Positions 45,234 through 55,200 of a stretch of DNA of 64,000 bases are shown here, piece after piece; position 1 is the stretch's first letter, and each line of letters begins with the position of its first letter. The stretch comes from Sepiola atlantica. Its lineage: Eukaryota > Mollusca > Cephalopoda > Sepiida > Sepiolidae. The translations under genes were made by a program, and so were the position numbers. The notes under the pieces are model-generated. The model was given only the letters and a program-made list of their open reading frames with translations, made no database searches and was not told where the DNA came from. Where the stretch lies: NCBI GenBank assembly GCA_963556195.1, contig OY744531.1, forward strand, positions 101,216,123-101,280,122. Direction: 5' to 3'.

Positions 45234-45535
45234 AGGGTGTTGCAGCAAAATCCGGCACTTGACAAAAAGAAACTGAAATTGGGAATAAAAACAGTTCTAT
45301 ATGCAGAGACCCAACAGTTTATTTACCAAGTTAGAATTACCAACTACATTAGTTTTCAATGTAACCGCTGCCAGCGGAGACTATCATCTCGAGGCGTGTG
45401 CGAAATGAGTCCCACGCTTTGGCAGCCATGTCATTGTCTATTGCAGCGAACACCTCCATGATGGCAGCCTTCAGAGAGTCAACTGTGTTTTAAACATGCT
45501 TGTTGGTCTTGACCTCAATCAAACCCCAGAATATT
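45234..45535 (-). pseudogene. mariner-type transposase C-terminus with terminal repeat
   Basis: Mariner-family DD(D/E) transposases cut and paste elements at TA sites. On -, residues IEVKTNKHV-stop-NTVDSLKA and AWDSFRTRLEMIVSAGSGYI match the characteristic mariner C-terminus (SLKAAI ... FRxRLExVIxAxGGYIE). A terminal-repeat-like AGGGTGTTGCAGCAAAATCC starts near 45235, next to TA. The upstream catalytic part is missing beyond 45535 and one stop interrupts the remnant, so it is inactive. Confidence 0.8.
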
Positions 45536-45689
45536 AAGTTATACATTTAAAATTACGATAGATTTAAGTTATACATTTAAAAAGAATACTTAGATCTAGA
45601 TAGTCATTTGATTGCGAGTAATTTTTTTGAATTAAAGAATAAATCTAAAGAAAATTTTTTTAAAATTTAATTCAAGTTAAACTTAAAAA

Positions 45690-46230
45690 AATAACAAGAA
45701 TACCCGTCCTGGGATGGGTAAAAATTAATTTCCCCCAGACAGAATAGTTTTGCACTGTTTTTGTCCCCTTAGGTAGATTAAATGTTAAACTTTATCTCTA
45801 GAATCCATATTCTAATTTTGATCAAGATCCACTACATAATTTTGATTCTAGAAAATGTCTAAAATTTAAGGAGTCTTATGAAGAAATTAAAATTCAGGGA
45901 ATCTTTATTAATTGGTGTCTACAAATATTTGAATTTTCAACTGGGAGGTTTTGCCGATATTATGCCCCCTAAAAACCCTTAAAAATACTCGAAATAAAAT
46001 TTGGGAAATATTTAATAACTATGGTTAAAATTTCACCAAAATCGGCGGTATCTGAATTTTCATTAAAGATTTCCACCTCCTTGTGCATAAAACTAAACTA
46101 AATATAGCCTACATTACAACCCCTTACGCCTAGCAACTGTTCCAAAATTCATGATGACTTGTTAAAGATTTATCCTGTACATCCAAATATAAACATATGC
46201 ACTTACCTAACTTTTTATAGATTAAGATTA
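45690..46230 (+). repeat. Interspersed repeat, family Y, copy 2
   Basis: Starts GAATACCCGTCCTGGGATGG and includes AATTAAAATTCAGGGAATCT, ATATTATGCCCCCTAAAAAC and TTCACCAAAATCGGCGGTAT. Matches 22780-23335 (reverse), 48030-48660 and 53870-54390. Non-coding. Confidence 0.75.
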
Positions 46231-46299
46231 AACATTTTTTTTAATTTTCCTAATTTTTTTTTTTTTTTCATTCTAATGACATTTTATTTTTATTATATA

Positions 46300-46530
46300 A
46301 GGCTTCTTTAATTTTTCTTCTACAATCTCTCAAATTTTAACTATAAAATTTACTTGCCTCCCCACAAGGGCAGAAAAAATACAGTCAATGAAGAAATCCT
46401 TCAACACTGGTAATTTCTATTATTGTATATAAGGCTTCTTAAATCTTTCTTTATACGATTTCTCATTTTAGAACTATCCAATTTACTTGACTCCCCACAA
46501 GGGCAGAGTTAGACACAACTTAAGTTCTTA
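46300..46530. repeat. Direct duplication of about 125 bp
   Basis: TATATAAGGCTTCTT, TACGATTTCTC, ATTTACTTG and CTCCCCACAAGGGCAGA occur twice (46298-46372 and 46427-46508). The CCACAAGGGCAG part resembles the tail region of the family 2 U2-SINEs (CCACGAGGGCAG at 60020). Confidence 0.6.
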
Positions 46531-46559
46531 ATGTGGCGAAAATCCACCAACATTTATTA

Positions 46560-46860
46560 TATTTTCAAAAGTCACAACATAAATAAAAATTGTTGCAGTC
46601 TAGAAGGATTTGCTTTCAATGACCGAGGAGAGAATAGATAACCGATCGAACAAATATCACAACCGGAAAGAAGTATCCTTTTCCATAATCGGTCAGTGAA
46701 GGGGATATCCTTCTACACTGTGGCAATTTCAATTTTTACTCCACTCCGAATTAATCCTGGGTACATAGATTTTCCACAATTCAAAACCGATATTTTTTCT
46801 AAACATTAAAACTGTCCGATGTGACCTATTTACGTTCTGTCGGCTGTTTACAAATTTTAA
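46560..46860. mobile_element. Family 2 U2-SINE body fragments in inverted order
   Basis: 46580-46625 has the body in reverse (AAATTGTTGCAGTCTAGAAGGATTT). 46690-46800 has it forward (GGTCAGTGAAGGGGATATCC, TGTGGCAATTTCAATTTTTA, TTCCACAATTCAAAACCGAT), matching 52235-52345. The U2 head is not present in either half. Confidence 0.5.
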
Positions 46861-46871
46861 TTTATTTCTCC

Positions 46872-46902
46872 CGGGCAACGCCGGACTACGGGTTCTGCTA
46901 GT
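46872..46902 (+). mobile_element. Helitron-like 3' terminus
   Basis: CCGGGCAACGCCGG (a short hairpin) followed by CTAGT at 46898-46902. The most canonical terminus in the window. The element body upstream may include the family Y copy. Confidence 0.6.
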
Positions 46903-46934
46903 TTACTACTAAGCAATTATTTATTGAAATTAAA

Positions 46935-47436
46935 ATGTAATGGTGTAAAATAAAACTGTTAAAAATAATTAAATTACAGAATGAAATCCATGAGAATGCA
47001 TTTTGGTTTCTTCAGAAAAAAAAGTCAACCATTTTAATTTTTTGATAATAGTTGAAAGCAAAAAGAATTAATTACTTAGTGAATGTTCAAAATTTTAAAG
47101 GAATTTGGAAGCATTTAAACTGTCAATTAGAAGGTCATTTCTGACTTTAAAATTCTTAGAAAATCCTCATGTATTAAGATTGAAAGTTTTGGAAGCTATT
47201 TATGTCCAATAATTTTTATAAATAAATTAAAGTAACATTTACTTTAAATTTTTTTTATAGTTTTATAACAATTTAGTTCAATTAATAATTTACCAACCAA
47301 ACGATACCAGAATACTTATTTTTAAATTTCAATATGACTTAGTTAAAACAAATGACCTAGGTTTTATAAAAAAGAAAAAGGCGTAAGAAAAATGAAAGTA
47401 AAAACTCCCGGGCAATACTGGGTACGTACAGCTAGT
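46935..47436 (+). mobile_element. Family X element with Helitron-like 3' terminus
   Basis: AT-rich body aligned with 9340-9610 and, in reverse, with 230-640. Ends CCCGGGCAATACTGGG ... CTAGT (47432-47436). Lies directly after another terminus at 46902, again head to tail. Confidence 0.55.
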
Positions 47437-47467
47437 AATTCCTGAATTAAGGTGTAGATAGTAACTG

Positions 47468-47581
47468 GTACTTTTTTTACGTTGGGACCCGTGCTAACTT
47501 TGACCCCATCGTGGGGGTTAGGGTTAGCAGTAGGGTCAGGGTCATGGTCAAAGTTAGCGCGGGTCCCAATGTAAAAAAAAA
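47468..47581. repeat. Hairpin with telomere-like centre
   Basis: Left arm TTTTTTTACGTTGGGACCCG and TGCTAACTTTGACC pair with GGTCAAAGTTAGCGCGGGTCCCAATGTAAAA-type sequence on the right. The loop contains GGGTTAGGGTTAG and GGGTCAGGGTCA. A relative lies at 63440-63550. Probably a small MITE. Confidence 0.75.
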
Positions 47582-47972
47582 AATTATCTAGTAACTTGCT
47601 ATTAATAAATATAGTTGTACTAAAAAAAAAAAAATTATCTAGTAACTTGCTATTAATAAATATAGTTGTACTAAAAAAAAAAAAGTACCTAATAACTTGC
47701 TATTAATAAATATAGTTGTACTAAAAAAAAAAAATTATCTAGTAACTTGCTATTAATAAATATAGTTGTACTAAAAAAAAAAAAGTACCTAATAACTTGC
47801 TATTAATAAATATAGTTGTACTAAAAAAAAAAAATTATCTAGTAACTTGCTATTAATAAATATAGTTGTACTAAAAAAAAAAAAGTACCTAATAACTTGC
47901 TATTAATAAATATAGTTGTACTAAAAAAAAAAAAGTACCTAATAACTTGCTATTAATAAATATAGTTGTACT
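47577..47972. repeat. 50-bp tandem repeat, 8 copies of two subtypes
   Basis: Units share AACTTGCTATTAATAAATAT, AGTTGTACT and poly-A. Subtype A has TTATCTAGT and subtype B has GTACCTAAT before AACTTGC. Order is A A B A B A B B, suggesting amplification of an A-B dimer. Confidence 0.95.
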
Positions 47973-48029
47973 AATTGCAATATTTATAAAGGGAGAGTGC
48001 TTAATCTGTTTTTAAGCTTATGTAGATAC

Positions 48030-48660
48030 GAGAAGAATACCTGTTCTGGGACGAGTAAAATTAATTCCCCCCCGAAGAGTGTGGCACCACTTTTATGTCC
48101 CCTTACGAAGATTAAGCCAAGATATAATGCTACTAAACTTTGTCTAGAATCCTTATTCAAATTTTGATAAAAATTCATTACATGATTTTTATTCTAGAAA
48201 ATGTTTAAAATTTAAGGCTTAAAGAAGAAATTGAGATTCAGGGAATCTTGCTTAAGTGGTGTAAGTGACAATGGATCAAATTTAATGCAAATCTGAAATA
48301 TTTTAATTGAGATGGTTGTACCCGTATCATGCTCCCTAAAAACCCTTAAAAATATTCCAAATAAACTGAAATTTGAGGAATATTTATTACTTGATGACTA
48401 ATACCTATTAAATTTTCATAAATCAGAATTATCTTTATTTTCACAAAGGGCTTTCATCTCCACTTTGCCCCCTTGTCATAAAAATTAAGCTCAATATAAC
48501 CCACATTATAATGTGGGTTATATTGAGCTTAATGCATTACTCACCTTTATCTCTCGCAGTGGTGTTCCAAATTTTATAATGATTGGTTAATAGTTTAGGA
48601 GTGAATCCTATGCATGCAAACAAATGTACACCTACTTAATTTTATATGCACATACCTAAT
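48030..48660 (+). repeat. Interspersed repeat, family Y, copy 3
   Basis: Starts GAATACCTGTTCTGGGACGA and aligns with copy 2. A 50-bp perfect palindrome at 48484-48533 interrupts it. Confidence 0.75.
48484..48533. repeat. Perfect 50-bp palindrome
   Basis: ATTAAGCTCAATATAACCCA-CATTA followed without spacer by its exact reverse complement. The other family Y copies have only one arm here, so it arose by inverted duplication. Confidence 0.95.
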
Positions 48661-49039
48661 TTTATAGAGATAAGGTTGGAGAATGTCAACATGGTGATTG
48701 GTTGTTTCTTGTATTGTGTTCTTCGTTGTAGAAGTAAATGTTTAAAAAAAAAAAAAAGCAAAAAACATTAACACACGAAAAAAAATCAAGTCTAACTCCC
48801 GAATTGTATTAACAATTCTCCGAAGCATGACGACAGAAGCTCGAAAAAATAACCTCGTCAATTGGGTAACCCGACACAAAATGCCAATTCAATTTCTTTT
48901 TTCTTTTCTCGCTCAATGTATCATACAGTTCCTGTCACACCTGGAGAGGAAAGTTTCTACTCTTTTTTATTTCAATGAGAATTCACACATGCAATAAAAA
49001 AAAAATAAAAAAATGGTCATTTGCATAAGTGGACTCTTG

Positions 49040-49210
49040 TCCTCGTACAGAAATAGCAAGATTCTATCTTGTAATCGTAATGCGCTGGGTTCAAACCCTG
49101 ATGAACGACACATGGCGCGACCCTCACTCTTTTACCTCGTGGACCCGCATGATGGTTGCTACAGGGAAACTTCCAGGCACCATGTGATATTTATTCTGTC
49201 CGAACTTGTT
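49040..49210 (+). mobile_element. Possible degraded tRNA-like SINE head
   Basis: AATGCGCTGGGTTCAAACCC is a good B box near 49090. No recognisable body of the SINE family follows. Low confidence. Confidence 0.3.
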
Positions 49211-49399
49211 TATATTGCAAAGATGTTTATGTTTTAGGTTTTAAATTTAACTATGCCCCCCCCCCCTCCCCCTCCCCTCCATGTCAGTCGTGATTAACTT
49301 GTCAAATGTCTTTAATTTTATATTTTGTTATCTATTTTTAACCCACCTTTTGTATGTCATACTGAGTTTTAAAATGGTTAAAGTTAATTTAATACATTT

Positions 49400-49660
49400 T
49401 GGAATTTTCGGAGTCTTTTGGAGGTTGATGGTTCGATTCTCAGTACAGACGATACTAGTAATGTAATTAAGAATCACTTAACACTTTTACCTGGTCATGG
49501 CTGGCAGAACAAGAGGCGTCTACCTCTGTGGATTAAATAAAGGGTTCCATTTGAAATTCCGTACAGATTTCAGAATTCAACAAGACTCACCTGTAGGAGG
49601 TTACATCAGCCGAAACGTGAGAATAGTAGACCAAATAATGCATGATATACATTTTATTTA
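49400..49660 (+). mobile_element. tRNA-derived SINE (copy 2)
   Basis: B-box-like GGTTGATGGTTCGATTCTCA, then CCTGGTCATGGCTGGCAGAA, AATAAAGGGTTCCATTTGAA, CACCTGTAGGAGG and CAGCCGAAACGTGAGAATAG, in the same order as 10262-10625. The 5' part of the head is degraded. Confidence 0.7.
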
Positions 49661-49699
49661 TTGCATATCGAATTTGGATAAAAGAAAAATTAGGTCTGA

Positions 49700-51850
49700 A
49701 CACAAATTACAAACATTTTAACAAAACCTCGCTCAACTCAAAACCACAACTCCATCAATCCACGTTACGTTACAGATATCCCAAATTTGTTATTTTTCTT
49801 TTTATCAACACTTGAGTTTTTGCATTTAAAGAAAAAAAAACATTTATTTTCAAAAACTTGAGTTTTAGTAAATTTAAAACAAATCTATCAATCTCATTAA
49901 CCTTAATCCTCATTTCAGAACATTTAAATGGTAGTCTCTGAGAAATTAGAAGTTCAAGGACATAAAAGCTACTGCCCAAAAATCAAAATTTGCGATTGCT
50001 CATTTCTTCAAACGTGTTCGGAGAGACCAATTTAGCTGAGATTTTTAGGAATGGTCTCACTCATAGATCCAAACAGTGAAAATTAGCAACTAGAAAACCT
50101 TCAGGACTCGGCTAGAATAAGCCGTTTTTATCACTTTGTTTATGGCAAATTTTAATACAAATCAACTTTTCTTCTGATAATTTAGTCAACCGTTCAGCAA
50201 ATGCGGAAATGTTTTTATGAACTTTTGACCAAGATGAAAAGGGGGTTTTCAGTGACTCTAGTTTTTCTTGTAAACATAACATTGGAAGAAAATGACCGTC
50301 TGCTTCTATGAACGGATGTTATTAATGATAGTTTTTTTTGGTCTCAACTTTTTTGTGATAGCAGTAGTAATTGTTTGTAGTGACTCAACGTTATTCAATC
50401 ATTTGTTTCTGAAGTTTTGTTGGCCTTGTTGCAATTTAGTGGTAGACAATTCTTGTCTACAGAGGTAAAGTAATATTTTAATAGTTGTGACTGACAAGGG
50501 TTCACATGGCAGGATGAGTTTCTTTTTACTGTGCTTGGGTAGCCAATACCAAACAGATACTTGACTCCCAAAACCATTCTTAATGATTGGTTACTGAAAT
50601 CAGACTTCAACCAATCAAAATTAATCAAAATCGAGTATTTTACAGAAATCATTTTTTTCTTCTGCTGCTGTTGTTGGCTGCTGCCACTTTTGTGTGCTCG
50701 AAAGGAAGATGTCTATTAGAAAATTTAATAACTTTGAGATTTTGCCAATCCTTGTGTAACAAGTATCACCAACAAAATAGAGGAGTCATTTTGTGGGCTG
50801 TTATTTGGGAGAAACTTGTTGCCCCAATCAGTTTGCCTGAAAGTGATTGTAGCCCCCCCCCCCCCCCCCATTACTGCAATCTCCTGAAAGGGGTCTTGGA
50901 ATTTGGCTAAATGATATACCGATGTCACTTTTAAGGACTAGTATTCATGCAAGATAAGGCTATATTACTTTGCCAGGTAGAAATTTAAAAAAAAAAAAAA
51001 TCGGAATTAAATGTTTATAAAAAAATATGAAATCAACAAAGCAGAATAGCAAGTAAACATGAAAAAAAAAATAGTTGCCAGTTTTGCCTCGACTAAAGTT
51101 AAATTTGATCTTTATTTTAATTATAAACCAAGGTTTTGTTTTCTTGTTTTTTTAAATTTTTTTTACGCTATTTAAGCATAAACTATCATTTCTAAAGAAC
51201 TATAACTTTTCTTTTTTTTTCTTTTTCTTTTTTTCTAAATATTTTACCTGGAGATATGTATATACGTATTAAAATAGGTATTTTAATAGTTTATGCGACT
51301 TTCATATTTATTGTTACTGATGTTTTTGTACAAGTTGGCAATTTATTCAAAAGTTTCAAGATTAAAGTTTGATCCAAGTCATGAAATAGTAACCACAATG
51401 CATCAGTTCGAACGCTCAAAGTGGCATGTTTGCAAACACTTTTCTATTTTTCTATTTTCTTTTTGTTCATCTTTGAAAGTCCGATGGGTGAGGGGGGGGG
51501 ACACAAACTGATGTTTGCTGTAATATTAATTCCAAGACCCTTAAAATTTATCAGAGCCAAATATTAAACATACTAAACTACTTATAATGCATACGCTTTT
51601 TTTTCTCCAAAATTAATGTTATTAGATTTTTGAATTTTGGTACAATCTCCTCGAAATAAAATGCAAATATAACATAAAACGACATAAATTTAAACTGATC
51701 TTGTGCAATATACCTTTCTTTAAAATTTTTAAATATTAAAATCAATAGCAGGCTTTGCTTTATTAAATTAAAAAGAAATATTTAAAAAAAAAAAAAAAAA
51801 AAAAATCGATTTGTTTGCAAATTAAAATGTTTTTGTCAACAGCCACTATA
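49700..51850. other. Intronic sequence without recognised element
   Basis: No landmark shared with other parts of the window was seen. Contains poly-C (50852-50869) and poly-A/T runs. The frame at 50587-50910 is open for 107 codons but is low in complexity and unsupported. Confidence 0.4.
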
Positions 51851-51993
51851 TGAAATTAAACCGAAATGTTTTTTTTTTTGTTTTTTTTTTTTGTTTTTTT
51901 TTTTTTTGTTTTTTTTTTTGCAATAAACATTAAAAAAAGAAAAAAATTAGGACAAAAATATACAAGTTTTTTTTCTTTTTTTTTCTATTCTAG

Positions 51994-52070
51994 GATGGCG
52001 GAATTGATAGAGAAAGAGACAGAAGCATATTTCAAAATGGATCCAGATCCTTTTGATGACAGACATCCAG
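51994..52070 (+). CDS. DCAF1: DCAF1 (VPRBP), second coding exon
   Basis: A 77-bp exon between acceptor TTCTATTCTAG and donor CAG|GTTATT. One base completes the Arg codon begun in exon 1, 25 codons follow, and one base is left over (phase 1). The peptide reads MAELIEKETEAYFKMDPDPF followed by DDRHP and a split codon starting G. The DPDPFDDRHPG motif is nearly invariant in animal DCAF1, immediately before the armadillo-like helical repeats. The ATG inside is an internal Met, not the start. Both exon joins keep frame, giving 63 complete residues from this window. The next exon (expected R-A-D-P-x-C-x-L-G-H-L) was not found before 64000, so intron 2 exceeds 11.9 kb. Confidence 0.95.
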
Positions 52071-52162
52071 GTTATTTTATTTTTTCATATTTTTTTTTGC
52101 AAGTAATTAATTTACTCGGTGAAATATAAAAAAAACAACAACCCTATAACAAATGTTCCTTG

Positions 52163-52400
52163 GCCTTTTTTGGCTAAGAACAAAGTGTAGTATTTGTTCT
52201 GATGCTACATTTAGTCTATTCTGTTCTCGGTTAGTGAAGGAGAAATCCTTCTAGATTGAGGCAAATTAAATTTTTGTTCAAATCCAGAGGTCCCCTTTAT
52301 GGGGAGCTGGATTTTCTCCACATTAAAAACCGACCTTGTGCCCGACTTTGCTCTCGTGGGAATGCAAGTAAATAGGAACAAATTTATTTGTATTCTATTT
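52163..52400 (+). mobile_element. U2 snRNA-derived SINE, family 2 (copy 2)
   Basis: CTTTTTTGGCTAAGAACAAA and GTGTAGTATTTGTTCTGATG follow the U2 snRNA 5' end almost base for base. Then GTTAGTGAAGGAGAAATCCT, TCTAGATTGAGGCAAATTAA, GGGGAGCTGGATTTTCTCCA and ACCGACCTTGTGCCC. Sits 93 bases inside DCAF1 intron 2. It starts within U2 and lacks any other U2 domain. Confidence 0.8.
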
Positions 52401-52619
52401 TATTTGTTTATTTTTTACTTATACAAATAAATGACAGAAAATGAACTAATACAAATATTTTCAAAATACTTTCTTTTATATACAGATACGTAGTCATTTT
52501 TAATTGCTTTGAATTTTTTTTATAGGAAAATTTGATAATATTTCTAAAATATTGCAAAAAAAGGTCTATTTTATTAAATGTGTTTTCATCTACTACACAT
52601 TAATATGACAACTTATTTT

Positions 52620-53115
52620 CAATTTCTCTTTTGATACAATCAAAATTGAATCTTTTTAATCAAGGTTTTTGATTACTCCTGGAGGAACAACCTCTCCCTA
52701 TTTTCTTTCCACCTTTGCTAAGCGTAGCCACGTAAAACCTAGTCGGCTGCCAAGGTTGTCTCTCCAGCGGGTTTTTGACTTTTCTCTTAGTCTTTTTCAT
52801 TGCATCGGGGTCCATTCTGTCGCTCTAGATGGTCACCTATTTGTAGACCTTGAAAGGCGACCTGTCCCACTATGTTTAGCCGTTCGTATTGTGATGATGA
52901 TGTCATTTACTCCAGTTTGTTGTCTGATCCAGGTGTTTCTTTTTCTTTCACGTAGACTGATGCCGAGCATAATGCGTTCAGTTTTGCATTGTGACACCTT
53001 TAGCTTTTTTATTGCTGCATTATTAAGTGCCCTTGTTTCGTTACCATAATACATCATAACAGGCATGATGTATTCATTGAACATGTTCATAATGGACTTT
53101 CTACTATTCATGGTG
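52620..53115 (-). pseudogene. LINE 3' fragment, family 4
   Basis: On -: NEYIMPVMMYYGNETRALNN, KTERIMLGISLRERKRNTWI and RQQTGVNDIIITIRTAKHSG. These match the C-terminal block of another non-LTR retrotransposon lineage (YGxETW ... x-R-x-M-L-G-I-S-L-R-D ... W-I-R-x-x-T). After frame breaks, WRDNLGSRLGFTWLRLAK-like sequence continues to about 52680. It is a dead copy. Confidence 0.8.
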
Positions 53116-53269
53116 TTGTCTACTTTATAATCTTTTTAGTAATATAAAAAGGAACAGAAACAAACATTCATTCATTCATTTCATGTGATTCTGGTGATTC
53201 TAGTGTTGGCATTGGTTTCTCCGATATTTTTCAAGTTAGAATTCTTTCTAGAAAGACATCGGGTATTCA

Positions 53270-53385
53270 CGTGAAGGTTGCCAACATCCCTAAGTGAAAG
53301 TGGTACTGTGGAACTGACTGGATTCGAACTTGGAACACCCAGGTCGTCAGTCCATGTCGTTAACCACCGTCACCTCCCAACATTC
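53270..53385 (-). mobile_element. tRNA-like SINE head
   Basis: On -: GGTGGTTAACGACATGGACT (A-box-like) and TGTTCCAAGTTCGAATCCAG (B-box GTTCGAATCC), with tRNA-like spacing. Flanking CATT tetranucleotides (53167-53182) may be its tail. A different family from the SINE at 10262-10625. Confidence 0.6.
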
Positions 53386-53559
53386 ATTGATATTTTACAG
53401 TCGATATGATGTATTGACGTTATCCAACTTCCGCTGGGACATACAAACTTCTAACTTTATATAAGGAGTCTTAATAAAATCTCCTGCTGATTTGTGTTAA
53501 GACCCTGTGTGGTAGTGATGTAATCTAACCGTAAGAAAAAAAAAAAAAAAAAAAAGTTA

Positions 53560-53850
53560 CGAAGGCAATTCAACTTTCAAACAAATTTCCAGCACCACCA
53601 CTTTCTCTGAGAATCGTCTCTCTGCTTTAGATTCGTCCTTTCATTTGAGTCGGTTGGTTTCCACAAATGCAAATTAGTTATTCACATGTGCAGACCAGTC
53701 CCAACTATAAAAGTCTACAATTGTGAAGAGAAGCCCTTTTTTAGTTTGGTAGATGGGCATGCACGACATGCAAAGCATCTCATTGTCTTTTTAGCTGGTA
53801 AGTGTTCTTGTTTTAGCTGGTAAGTTTCCCTCTTTATTGTCACGGACGTG
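53560..53850. repeat. Interspersed repeat shared with 16800-17075
   Basis: CACCACTTTCTCTGAGAATC, CCAACTATAAAAGTCTAC, GAAGAGAAGCCCTTTTTTAG and GCACGACATGCAAAGCATCT correspond to blocks at 16.8-17.07 kb, where they lie inside the broken LINE. May be a promoter or LTR piece of an unrecognised element. Confidence 0.5.
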
Positions 53851-53869
53851 TAAAATGAATTCAGAACAG

Positions 53870-54390
53870 TTTTGTACCACCTTTATATCCTCTTATAAAG
53901 ATTAAAATCAACATATAATACTACTAAACCTTATGTCTAGAATCCCTATTTCAATTTTGATCAAAATCAGTTACATGATTTTGATTCTAGAAAATGTCTA
54001 ATATTCGAGGCTTAAATCTCAAGGGGTCTTAAGAAGAAAGTGAAATTCAGGAAATCTTGCTTAAATGACTATGGATCAAATTTAGTACAAATCTGAAATA
54101 TTTAAATTTTAAAATAGAAGATTGTTCCAATATTATGCCCTTAAAATCTCTTTCAAATACTTAAAATAAACTGAAATTTGGTGAATGGCTAATAGCTATT
54201 GTTAAAATTTCACCAAAATCAGCGGTACCTGAAGTGTCACGAAGGGATTCCATCCCCTTTTTGCATAAAACTAAAGTAAATATAGTCCTTACGCCCAGCA
54301 GGTGTGTTCCAAAATACATAATGATCTGTTAATTAGTTTTAAAGTGAATTCTATACATACAAATATATAAATATACCTAAATAAATATGT
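53870..54390 (+). repeat. Interspersed repeat, family Y, copy 4
   Basis: AGAACAGTTTTGTACCACCT, TGATTTTGATTCTAGAAAAT, AGGAAATCTTGCTTAAATGA and TTTCACCAAAATCAGCGGTA align with the other three copies. Confidence 0.75.
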
Positions 54391-54514
54391 ATGGAATTCT
54401 ATGTTGACCCCACCACCCTCTAATTGATTTGACTCAGATCTTTTTTTCTCAATGTATTTCTGTGTATTATGTATTAATTCCATGCCTCAGATTTAAAAAA
54501 AATCATCACTAAAT

Positions 54515-54706
54515 TTGTTTATCATGAAATACGTTGTCTCTGGTAGATTTATTGTTATTGTTATTCTTATTGCAGTGCTAACGTCTGGTGTTGTTGGCCT
54601 TCGTCCAAATGTTTTCCAATTTAAAATTGGACCTATTAGATTCCGCTTAAACAATGAGCCTTGCGACACACATGGCATTTGTTCATGGAAATACATTTGC
54701 TAAACG
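54515..54706 (+). CDS. Small ORF: possible secreted cysteine-containing peptide
   Basis: A 62-codon frame (ATG 54515; a second ATG three codons later at 54524). After the second ATG the product reads MKYVVSGRFIVIVILIAVLT followed by SGVVG. That looks like a signal peptide: a short basic n-region, about 14 hydrophobic residues and small residues at the cleavage zone. The remaining roughly 34 residues (starting LRPNVFQFKIGPIRF) contain three cysteines near the end (C-D-T-H-G-I-C ... Y-I-C). The stop is TAA at 54704. AATAAA occurs near 54769. It lies inside DCAF1 intron 2, on the same strand. I do not recognise the family. A chance frame is quite possible in AT-rich DNA. The complementary strand is also open. 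Confidence 0.25.
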
Positions 54707-55079
54707 TAGTGGCATATAATAAGAGTATTTATTTAGAAATTTAAAAAAAAACAAAAAAAAAACGGTTTTGCAATAAAAATCGGTTAGTCTTTAAATCCCA
54801 TAAATAGTTCTGATTTATTTTTAATTAAAAATTTAATAAATTTTATTTACCAAATTTTATTTTTAAATAGTATTTTGAACTTTTACTCGGATTTAAAAAT
54901 AATTTTCTTTGATAGAGAAAAAAAAGTTTTCTCCAGTTTTATGGACAAACAACTATCTGTACCAACTGGGTGTTGTCCGGGAGTCTTTACTTTAATTTTT
55001 GTTCCAGTTTTTTTATTTTTTATTTTTTTTTTTAATTAAAAAATTATTTTACCATGGCGTTTGCTTTTGTTTTATCAAA

Positions 55080-55200
55080 TTATTTTTTTAATAGAACTTG
55101 AAAAATTAAATTTAATTAAGGTATCGTCGTTCGGTTATTAAATAATCAAACAAAATTGTTATAAAACAAAAACTTAGCGTTTCATGAATTTAGCAGCTAT
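55080..55200. repeat. AT-rich repeat, family X fragment
   Basis: AAGGTATCGTCGTTCGGTTA and AACAAAATTGTTATAAAAC correspond to 270-320 in the first copy. Confidence 0.4.

Larger units (their letters stand above)
33118..51993 (+). other. DCAF1: DCAF1 intron 1 (18.9 kb)
   Basis: Bounded by GTAAGA at 33118 and TTCTATTCTAG ending at 51993, with a long T-rich tract before the acceptor. It holds MITEs, LINE tails, a mariner remnant, Helitron-like ends, a SINE and tandem repeats listed separately. No other convincing exon was recognised inside it on either strand. Confidence 0.85.

Noticed and set aside
47510..47545. Interstitial telomere
   Set aside because: Only two or three TTAGGG-like units within the loop of a hairpin repeat; not a telomeric array.
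50587..50910. Secreted protein with a poly-Leu leader
   Set aside because: The frame is low complexity, contains a translated poly-C run (PPPPP) and has no supporting context. The small ORF at 54515 is the better, though still weak, candidate.
52669..53049. 126-codon + strand protein
   Set aside because: It is the antisense of a recognisable LINE reverse-transcriptase tail on the minus strand.
53270..53385. tRNA genes (also at 10262, 49090 and 60300)
   Set aside because: A- and B-box-like motifs are present but no complete cloverleaf with a matching acceptor stem was found. These are SINE heads.
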